Shown here: one piece after another, positions 1 through 5,206 of the stretch | How the letters are laid out: every line of letters begins with the position of its first letter | Numbering within the stretch: the stretch's first letter is position 1 | Assembly: GCA_947074245.1 (NCBI GenBank) | Contig: CAMTOW010000190.1 | Location: forward strand, 1-5,206 | Length of the DNA stretch: 5,206 bases | From: an uncultured Bacteroidales bacterium | Lineage (GTDB): Bacteria; Bacteroidota; Bacteroidia; Bacteroidales; JAUNSR01 | Direction of reading: 5' to 3' | Made by a program: the position numbers and the translations under genes | The notes under the pieces: generated by a model | Databases searched by the model: none | Told to the model about the DNA's origin: nothing | Seen by the model: only the letters and a program-made list of their open reading frames with translations

Positions 1-52
1 AGATAACGGTCACTAATCCGATTTTGAATTCCTGTGAAACTAATTTCTTCAT
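1..52 (-). CDS. MCE/MlaD-family lipid-transport protein, N-terminal fragment (runs off left edge)
   Basis: Read on the minus strand, an ATG at 52-50 opens a frame that stays open to the window edge and gives 17 residues, MKKLVSQEFKIGLVTVI. I recognise this as the start of Bacteroidota MCE (MlaD) proteins: a short basic cytoplasmic tail, a K/E-F/V-K-I-G-L motif, then the first residues of a single inner-membrane helix. Family members are anchored in the inner membrane with a periplasmic MCE domain that binds lipids, and work with an MlaE permease and MlaF ATPase in lipid traffic between the two membranes. Only the anchor start is visible here; the MCE domain would lie outside the window. It is divergent from the glycoside hydrolase gene across about 206 bases and on the same strand as the amidase further right. 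The identification rests on 17 residues, so it is probable, not certain. Confidence 0.62.
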   Translation of the reverse strand, partial: MKKLVSQEFKIGLVTVI

Positions 53-128
53 TACGAAAAATATTTTATACGTGATCGTATCTAAATAACAATACATCAC
101 ATTTTTAGTGCAAAGTAACTTATTTTTC

Positions 129-159
129 TTTAATCTTTTTCCTTTTGCATTTAAATTTG
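129..159 (+). promoter_or_regulatory. Candidate Bacteroidota-type promoter for the GH2 gene
   Basis: TAAATTTG at 152-159 matches the Bacteroidota -7 consensus TAnnTTTG exactly. Nineteen bases upstream, TTTA at 129-132 matches three of four bases of the -33 TTTG element. Transcription would start near 165, giving a leader of roughly 90 bases before the ATG at 259. The region is very T-rich, so chance matches are likely, and no operator or riboswitch fold is apparent in the leader. Confidence 0.35.
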
Positions 160-258
160 CTACAATTGCATGGATTATCTCCTTGATGATAATCATTTAT
201 ACGACCTTTTTGTCTTTCCGATATATCAATCTGTCTAAATACGATCAATGTCTGTACC

Positions 259-3129
259 ATGAGAAAAATCAGCCTGATAGGAGGGTTGCTCCTAGTTGTT
301 ATCTCCCTTTCGTATGCGCAAACCCCTTATAAGATATCGCTCGATGGGGTTTGGTCTCTTTCTCTTTCTTCTTCCGATTCGATGCCCGTTTGTGTTTCTT
401 CCGACATCGCTTTTGAAGATCATATTGTATTGCCGGCCTCTTTAGACGAGGCTTCCAAAGGAACGCCACGCATACCTTCTGATTTCACCGGCCGTTTGGC
501 TCGGAATTTTTCCTTTGCCGGAAAAGCATATTACCGTCGGCAGGTTGAGATTCCCGAATCATGGCGCGATTATCCGATTGAGTTTAAAATTGAGCGAACG
601 CGAGTCAGTCGGGTTTGGGTCGATGGTGTTTACATCGGTTCCGATTCGGTTATATCAGCGTCTCAGCGCTATGATCTGTCTTCTTGTCTTTCTCCCGGAC
701 TTCATGACCTGATTGTGATGGTTGACAATGGAGTCTCCTGCGGACTGCCTCAGGCTGTCGCGTCATCTCATATGTGGAGTGATGATACCCAAACCAACTG
801 GAATGGGATGTTGGGCGAGATCTCCTTGACCTGCCGTCCCCGGTTGTATGTCGAGTCGTTCCGTGCCGAACCCGATTGGCTTGCTAAAACAATCTCTTAT
901 CGTTTTGTTGTAGTCAATCGCTCCGACGATCCGCTATCGGCCGAACTGACGTTTCAGTTGAATCCCCATATTTCCGAATATGCCGATCCGTCTCGTCAGA
1001 CTCATGTATTCTGCTCTCCGGTCGGTCGTTCAGAATGTGTTTTCGAATACCCGATGTCGGATAGTATGATTCGTTGGAGTGAGTTCTCACCGCAGATGTA
1101 TCAGCTTCAGGCTACGCTTTCTACCAATGATTTTCGTTCCGATTCGCACTCTTTCGATTTTGCCATTCGGAAGTTTTCATGCGAAGGGAAACATTTTACG
1201 ATAAATGGCCAACCCACGTTCTTGCGCGGCAAACACGATGCGTGTGTTTTTCCGCTGACTGGTTATGCGCCGATGGATACGGCTTCTTGGTCGCGCTTTT
1301 TCGGAATTCTTCGCGATTATGGCTTCAATCATTTGCGATGTCACTCTTGGTGTCCTCCGCAGGCGGCTTTCGATGTGGCCAACCGTACCGGGTTTTACAT
1401 TCAGGCCGAATTGCCCATGTGGGGCGAAGTGGGCGACTCGCTCAATCACCCCAACAATCAGTTTATGCTCCGCGAGGGAATGGCAATCCTGAAAGATTTC
1501 GCCCATAATCCGTCTTTTGTCATGTTCTCTTCCGGAAATGAATTATGGGGAAGCTTGGATGGCATGCGTTGTCTGACCGATTCGTTACGACATTTCGATT
1601 CTCGTCCGCTATTTGCTTTGGGCTCTAACTTCTTTTTGGGATGGATGGGCGAACAAAGTGGCGAGGATTTCAGCGTCGTGTGCCGTGTCGGTGGAGAAAA
1701 CGACGATCGGTTTGAATCTCATGTTCGGGCTTCTTTTTCGTTTGCCGATGCCATAGATGGCGGTCTTCTCAATGCTTCGGTTCCCGGTACTCGTATTGAT
1801 TTTTCAAAGGCGCTCACCCGTTCATCCAAACCGGTCGTGGCTCATGAAACCGGACAGTATCAGATGTATCCATTGCTTAGTGAGCTTCCCAAATATACCG
1901 GTGTGCTTTATCCCCAGAATCTGGAATTATTCCTGACGCGTGCTCAACAAAAATTCGGAACCGATAAGGTTTATGATTTTTTTAAAGCCAGTTCGGCATT
2001 CTCTTTGCTTTGCTATAAGGCGGATATTGAAATGTCACGTCGCACAGCCGATCTGGCTGGATTTCAAATGCTCGATCTTCAGGATTTTCCGGGGCAGGGT
2101 ACTGCTGTTATCGGTCTGTTAGATCCCTTTATGGAGAGTAAGGGGATCATTGCTCCCGATCAGTTCCGCTCGTTCAATGATTGTGTGGTTCCGCTTTGGT
2201 GTTCTTCACGCTATGTTTGGAGCGATGCGGATACGATCCTGGGAGAAATACGTATTTCGAATTTTTCTATGCGACGATTTGCAGATCATACGCTGAATTG
2301 GTCGCTTGTAGACGTGGCAGGCAACTCCCTTCGGCAGGGATCTTTCTTATTTTCGGCTAATTCCGGAAGTGTCGATTCTGTTTTTACTCTCTGTTTCGAT
2401 CCGATATCGCTTTCTGCTTCTTCCAAACTAAATCTGGTACTGGAAATTGAGGGTACCACCTATCGTAACTCTTATCCGTTATGGGTGTTTAAAGAAACGC
2501 CTTCTTCCGAGTCTCGAGCGATTCGGCGGTTTGATCGGGTCGATTCTGATTTGTTGGATTTTCTACAAAAAGGGGGATCTGCCTTATTGATTCCCGATAG
2601 AAATCTGTATCAGTCTCAAACGATCGACGGTCTGTTTACTCCAGATTATTGGAATTACTCCATGTTTCGGTCCATTTCCGAAAACAACGGGAAACCGGTT
2701 TCTCCCGGCACATTGGGATATCTCATTGATGATGAACATCCGCTGTTCCGGAATTTTCCGACCGAATATCATAGCGATTGGCAATGGTGGGATATTGCAA
2801 AGAATGCCTATCCGCTGATTTCCGATCAACTTCCTGTCGATTATTCATTCATTGTCGAACCGATCGACAATGTCGAGCGCATGCACCGGTTGTCTCTTTT
2901 GAGCGAATTCAAGGTCGGAGAGGGGCGCTTATTCATTTGTATGGCGAATATCTCTTCAGGTTCTGTGCCTCTTGCCTCCAGACAGTTGTATCATGCGATA
3001 CGTTCTTATATGGAATCTCCCGATTTTACGCCTCAAAATATCATGGAGGGTATGGATCTGATAAAGCTTTTTAAGGATAGTGGAGCGGAAGTTACGATCC
3101 AGGGTATAAAAAATGTCTCGTATGAGTAA
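259..3129 (+). CDS. Secreted glycoside hydrolase, GH2 superfamily, with long C-terminal extension
   Basis: A 956-residue exported enzyme expected to cleave a terminal sugar from a glycan with retention of configuration; the substrate cannot be read from the sequence. Residues 1-20 form a signal peptide (basic start, hydrophobic core, SYA|Q cleavage) with no lipobox cysteine, so a soluble periplasmic protein is likely. In order: a jelly-roll sugar-binding domain (about 22-195; LDGVW at 28-32, AYYRR before 95, WNGMLGEI at 181-188), an Ig-like sandwich (about 196-304), and a TIM barrel (about 305-600) with FLRGKHDACVFP at 321-332 and GFNHLRCHSWCPP at 355-367. Predicted acid/base is E428 (SGNELWG) and nucleophile E530 (VVAHETGQY). 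LDLQDFPGQGTA (605-616) closes the barrel. A second sandwich and an alpha/beta region follow (GGSALLIPD near 772-780; HPLFRNFPTEYHSDWQWW at 827-844; VGEGRLFICM at 886-895). The start at 259 is set by the signal peptide. No SusC/SusD or sugar regulator is beside it. Galactosidase, glucuronidase or another GH2 activity is possible. Confidence 0.9.
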   Translation: MRKISLIGGLLLVVISLSYAQTPYKISLDGVWSLSLSSSDSMPVCVSSDIAFEDHIVLPASLDEASKGTPRIPSDFTGRLARNFSFAGKAYYRRQVEIPESWRDYPIEFKIERTRVSRVWVDGVYIGSDSVISASQRYDLSSCLSPGLHDLIVMVDNGVSCGLPQAVASSHMWSDDTQTNWNGMLGEISLTCRPRLYVESFRAEPDWLAKTISYRFVVVNRSDDPLSAELTFQLNPHISEYADPSRQTHVFCSPVGRSECVFEYPMSDSMIRWSEFSPQMYQLQATLSTNDFRSDSHSFDFAIRKFSCEGKHFTINGQPTFLRGKHDACVFPLTGYAPMDTASWSRFFGILRDYGFNHLRCHSWCPPQAAFDVANRTGFYIQAELPMWGEVGDSLNHPNNQFMLREGMAILKDFAHNPSFVMFSSGNELWGSLDGMRCLTDSLRHFDSRPLFALGSNFFLGWMGEQSGEDFSVVCRVGGENDDRFESHVRASFSFADAIDGGLLNASVPGTRIDFSKALTRSSKPVVAHETGQYQMYPLLSELPKYTGVLYPQNLELFLTRAQQKFGTDKVYDFFKASSAFSLLCYKADIEMSRRTADLAGFQMLDLQDFPGQGTAVIGLLDPFMESKGIIAPDQFRSFNDCVVPLWCSSRYVWSDADTILGEIRISNFSMRRFADHTLNWSLVDVAGNSLRQGSFLFSANSGSVDSVFTLCFDPISLSASSKLNLVLEIEGTTYRNSYPLWVFKETPSSESRAIRRFDRVDSDLLDFLQKGGSALLIPDRNLYQSQTIDGLFTPDYWNYSMFRSISENNGKPVSPGTLGYLIDDEHPLFRNFPTEYHSDWQWWDIAKNAYPLISDQLPVDYSFIVEPIDNVERMHRLSLLSEFKVGEGRLFICMANISSGSVPLASRQLYHAIRSYMESPDFTPQNIMEGMDLIKLFKDSGAEVTIQGIKNVSYE

Positions 3130-3560
3130 TATGATCTTTTTTCCGAATGAGGTTTATTTCGCTCTGTCTTGATGTTTTCATAGTTCAGCAGATAGGTTCA
3201 TATCCCAACCATCCTCAATAATGGATTATACAGCGATCTCTTATTTGATTGAGGTCGCGCCTGAGATCAATCGGTTTCATCAGATCGTCGGGTTCGGGTT
3301 ATGATGCGGTGTGGTTCAAAAGAACATCAAATTGAATCGTTCGGAAGTGGCATCATCTTTATATCCGGAATGCTACTGGCTCCGGTATAATGAACGGAAA
3401 CGAGGCTATCGGACGGTTTCCTGTCTGATAGCCTCGTTTCTTATGAATTAATTCCTGCTCGGGTCACGAAGTAAAACTCATTCGGTTTTTGCTTCCTGCC
3501 GTATTCTACACCATGTCCGAGTTAAATTATCGGGTATATTCTCAGCTTTAGGTATCTCGG
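3130..3560. other. Gene-free gap between convergent genes
   Basis: No convincing coding sequence lies in these 431 bases on either strand. The longest clean ATG-started frame I noticed is 27 codons (3221-3304, plus strand), with no recognisable motif and no reason to believe it. The one clear structure is the hairpin at 3397-3440. The gap is long for two convergent bacterial genes and could contain decayed sequence, but I could not recognise a parent gene in the frames I read. Confidence 0.6.
3397..3440. terminator. Strong hairpin, probable bidirectional terminator
   Basis: GAAACGAGGCTATCGGAC (3397-3414) pairs with GTCTGATAGCCTCGTTTC (3423-3440): an 18-bp stem with one G-U wobble (3411 with 3426) around an 8-base loop, GGTTTCCT. 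The outer GAAA/TTTC pairs supply a short T stretch at the 3' side on both strands, but no long T run follows, so it is not a textbook intrinsic terminator. It lies about 270 bases after the glycoside hydrolase stop and 120 bases after the amidase stop (minus strand), between convergent genes, which fits termination from both sides. A structured small RNA end is an alternative. Confidence 0.68.
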
Positions 3561-4775
3561 TTAGTTTGATACCCGTTTGCCGTCCTTGTATCGTATGATA
3601 AAGGCGTCTTTGAATTTGCCTTTTATTTCAGCTTGTTTGTTTTGTGCTTCTTTGAAAGAACTGTATTCCCCGTATGTAAAGCGGTAGGTCCCGTTATTCA
3701 CACTGTATTCCACTGGCCACAAACCTTTGAGTTGCGGCGCTCCTTTTGCCAGATTCTTATGATACGATAAAAACTGAATCTTATAAGTTAGCTTACCGTT
3801 AGATGATTGATTTTTTGAGGCAGTCGCTGTGGGTTTGCTTGGTGTCGAAGTTGCTTTATGGGTTGTGGCTTTGGCGCTCTCCTGGCTTTTTTCGATTCTT
3901 TTGGGCGTTGCTTCCACTTGTGCCGATTGTGCGGTTACCACGGCTTTTGTCGTTGTCGGACGCGCGCCGGCGTTGCTGGAGGATTGATCGTGTCGATCGA
4001 AGTTGTTTTTGTAATTCTTAAATCCGTGATAAATCGAATTGACGATTTTATTTTTTCCTTCGTTGGTCGAAAGGAATTTCTCTTCCTGTGCGTTCGATAA
4101 GAACCCGACTTCGATCAGTACGGCTGGCATACTTGCCGTTTTCAAGACCAGATAAGGTGCTTGTCTTACTTGACGGTCATGGCGCTGTGCCCGATTTTTG
4201 AATTCATCCTGAATCATCGATGCAAACAAGATGCTTTGTGATTGATGAGCTCCCTGGAGGGTCTCAAACATGATGTATGATTCTGCGATATTCGGATCGA
4301 ATCCCTGATAACTGGCCTTATAGTCATCCTCCATGACGATAACGGCATTTTCTCGTTTCGCGACCTCTAAGTTTTCTTCCGTCTTGGCCGTACCGAGTGT
4401 AAACGTGCCGGCACCATATGCGGCTGCCGTATTTTTTGATTTCGGAATGGCATCGGCATGAATCGACATAAACAGATCTGCCTTATGCTGATTGGCAATC
4501 TCCGTACGGGCATTCAAAGCGATGAATACATCCGTTTTACGGGTGTAGACTACCTGTACGTCTGGGTGATTCTGTTCGATCAGTTTACCCACTTTCAATG
4601 CGATATCCAGATTCAGATCTTTTTCTTTCAGGATCTTACCCATACAACCGCCATCTTTGCCTCCGTGTCCGGCATCGATCACGATTTTGAATTTGGTATC
4701 CTTGTTTTGTGCCCCGGCGTGGAGCCCAAACAACAGACAGATTAGGAAAGGAAGGAAAAGAAAAATCTTTTTCAT
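3561..4775 (-). CDS. N-acetylmuramoyl-L-alanine amidase (Amidase_3) with SPOR-like C-terminal domain
   Basis: A 404-residue exported zinc amidase that cuts the amide bond between N-acetylmuramic acid and the L-alanine of the stem peptide in peptidoglycan, used in wall turnover and daughter-cell separation. Residues 1-22 are a signal peptide (MKKIF, hydrophobic core, AGA|Q). The Amidase_3 catalytic domain spans about 28-256: zinc ligands H37 (IDAGHGGKDGG), E51 (KEKDLNLDIALKVG) and H106 (SIHADA), and catalytic E222 (VLIEVGFLSN). All four key residues are present, so it should be active. A Ser/Thr/Ala/Lys-rich linker fills about 262-327, then residues 329-401 (YKIQFLSY, GTYRFTYGEY, AFIIRYKDGKRV) form a SPOR-like domain, a fold that in other proteins binds denuded glycan at division sites. 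The start is fixed by the signal peptide. No Shine-Dalgarno sequence is evident. It is convergent with the glycoside hydrolase gene and divergent from aroE by 212 bases. Confidence 0.95.
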   Translation of the reverse strand: MKKIFLFLPFLICLLFGLHAGAQNKDTKFKIVIDAGHGGKDGGCMGKILKEKDLNLDIALKVGKLIEQNHPDVQVVYTRKTDVFIALNARTEIANQHKADLFMSIHADAIPKSKNTAAAYGAGTFTLGTAKTEENLEVAKRENAVIVMEDDYKASYQGFDPNIAESYIMFETLQGAHQSQSILFASMIQDEFKNRAQRHDRQVRQAPYLVLKTASMPAVLIEVGFLSNAQEEKFLSTNEGKNKIVNSIYHGFKNYKNNFDRHDQSSSNAGARPTTTKAVVTAQSAQVEATPKRIEKSQESAKATTHKATSTPSKPTATASKNQSSNGKLTYKIQFLSYHKNLAKGAPQLKGLWPVEYSVNNGTYRFTYGEYSSFKEAQNKQAEIKGKFKDAFIIRYKDGKRVSN

Positions 4776-4866
4776 ACGGATATAAAAATTTGGAGGATTA
4801 TCGGTTTCTTGATTGCTTTTAAAATAAAATCTATTAAAGTGTTAAATCTAGAATTTAGATTCAATA

Positions 4867-4874
4867 CAAATGTA
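4867..4874 (-). promoter_or_regulatory. Candidate -7 box for the amidase gene
   Basis: On the minus strand these bases read TACATTTG, an exact match to the Bacteroidota TAnnTTTG box, about 90 bases upstream of the amidase ATG. No clear TTTG is found at the expected -33 distance. Near matches closer to the gene (TAGATTTT at 4833-4826) are alternatives in this AT-rich stretch. Confidence 0.3.
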
Positions 4875-4953
4875 AAAAAATTATACTTCTGTGCTTTAAT
4901 GTATAATTTAATTTTTATTTGTTTTAATATTCTCCAAATTACTGTCAATGACG

Positions 4954-4961
4954 TAATTTTG
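4954..4961 (+). promoter_or_regulatory. Candidate -7 box for aroE
   Basis: TAATTTTG matches the Bacteroidota TAnnTTTG box exactly and ends 26 bases before the aroE ATG, leaving a short leader of about 20 bases. The nearest upstream TTTG (4918-4921) is 32 bases away, too far for a normal -33 element, so support is partial. Confidence 0.32.
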
Positions 4962-4987
4962 AAGTTTCTGCTTAAATATTTGATGAA

Positions 4988-5158
4988 ATGAAAACTTTCG
5001 GCTTATTGGGACATCCGCTTACGCATTCGTTCTCGAAATCTTTTTTTACAGATAAGTTTAAATCCGAATCGATTGATGCGCGATATTTGAATTTCGACAT
5101 TGAAAAGATCGAGGATTTTCCGGAAATCATCAGCGCCAATCCCGACCTGGTCGGATTA
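4988..5158 (+). CDS. aroE: Shikimate dehydrogenase (AroE), N-terminal fragment cut off by adapter sequence
   Basis: Shikimate dehydrogenase reduces 3-dehydroshikimate to shikimate with NADPH, the fourth step of the cytoplasmic shikimate pathway to chorismate and aromatic amino acids. The visible 57 residues start MKTFGLLGHPLTHSFSKSFF: the G-x-P-L-x-H-S-x-S block carries S14 and S16, the shikimate-binding serines of the family, followed by the helix FFTDKF, the strand DARYLNFDI and SANPDLVGL. In the family the next residues should be an NVTIPYK-type segment with the catalytic lysine. Here the frame instead runs into DRKSTRLNSSHSGESR, which is translated sequencing adapter, and stays open to 5206. 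Base 5158 could belong to either gene or adapter. A full protein would be about 245-290 residues, so roughly a fifth is present; the truncation is an assembly artefact, not a mutation. ATG 4988 is the only start that gives the conserved N-terminus. Confidence 0.9.
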
Positions 5159-5206
5159 GATCGGAAGAGCACACGTCTGAACTCCAGTCACTCCGGAGAA
5201 TCTCGT
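5158..5206 (+). other. Illumina TruSeq adapter with i7 index (non-biological contamination)
   Basis: Bases 5158-5191 are the standard 34-base TruSeq read-1 adapter, beginning AGATCGGAAGAGCACACGTC and ending CTCCAGTCAC. Bases 5192-5199, TCCGGAGA, occupy the index position and match the i7 index I recall as D702 of the dual-index TruSeq HT set. Bases 5200-5206, ATCTCGT, are the start of the constant P7-side segment. Order and spacing are exactly those of the synthetic oligonucleotide, so read-through of a short insert was assembled into the contig end. It should be trimmed before annotation. Confidence 0.98.

Noticed and set aside
108..332. 74-codon GTG-started frame with a hydrophobic stretch, plus strand
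   Set aside because: It overlaps the signal-peptide-coding start of the GH2 gene, begins with a rare start in a T-rich promoter region, and its hydrophobicity follows from T-richness. No family resemblance.
1177..1508. Two 109-codon frames, one on each strand, inside the GH2 gene
   Set aside because: Both lie within the catalytic barrel of the GH2 protein, whose frame carries conserved motifs throughout; the alternative frames are Arg/Ser-rich shadows.
3245..3270. Possible hairpin TTGAT..AGG / CCT..ATCAA
   Set aside because: Only 5 and 3 paired bases with a mismatched interior; far weaker than the stem at 3397-3440.
3221..3304. 27-codon ATG-started frame in the convergent gap
   Set aside because: Too short, no ribosome-binding or promoter signal, no recognisable motif; expected by chance in 431 bases.
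4972..5172. 66-codon minus-strand frame opposite aroE
   Set aside because: Its first residues are encoded by adapter sequence and the rest is antisense to the clearly recognisable aroE start.
1..5206. CRISPR array, tRNA or rRNA, insertion sequence, phage or toxin-antitoxin genes
   Set aside because: No regularly spaced repeats, no tRNA-like cloverleaf motifs, no terminal inverted repeats or transposase motifs were seen, and all long frames are accounted for by enzymes of other families.

Overview
The window looks like a complete short assembly contig from a Bacteroidota bacterium, most likely a member of Bacteroidales. The evidence is the protein families themselves: a secreted GH2 enzyme with the extended C-terminus typical of gut and marine Bacteroidota, an Amidase_3 protein ending in a SPOR-like domain, and an AroE start of Bacteroidales type. 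AT-rich intergenic DNA, no clear Shine-Dalgarno sequences, and several TAnnTTTG (-7) boxes of the Bacteroidota sigma factor agree with this. No species can be named.

Layout: (1) 1-52, minus strand: the first 17 codons of an MCE/MlaD-family protein running off the left edge. (2) 53-258: an AT-rich divergent intergenic region with a candidate promoter for the next gene. (3) 259-3129, plus strand: a 956-residue secreted glycoside hydrolase of the GH2 superfamily with both catalytic glutamates visible. (4) 3130-3560: a 431-base gene-free gap between convergent genes, holding an 18-bp-stem hairpin that is probably a bidirectional terminator. (5) 3561-4775, minus strand: a secreted zinc N-acetylmuramoyl-L-alanine amidase with a low-complexity linker and a SPOR-like C-terminal domain. 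(6) 4776-4987: a divergent AT-rich intergenic region with candidate promoters for both flanking genes. (7) 4988 to about 5158, plus strand: the N-terminal 57 codons of shikimate dehydrogenase (aroE). (8) 5158-5206: not genomic DNA but an Illumina TruSeq adapter with its i7 index, left in the assembly.

The amidase and the MCE gene are both envelope-maintenance functions on the same strand, and such genes are often neighbours in Bacteroidota (recalled, not checked here). The GH2 gene lies between them in the opposite orientation, with no SusC/SusD, sulfatase or regulator in view, so it looks like a stand-alone carbohydrate gene placed inside an envelope locus. aroE is an unrelated housekeeping gene on the far side. 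I see no convincing new biological system. The most certain unusual item is the adapter at the right end, which creates a false C-terminus on AroE.
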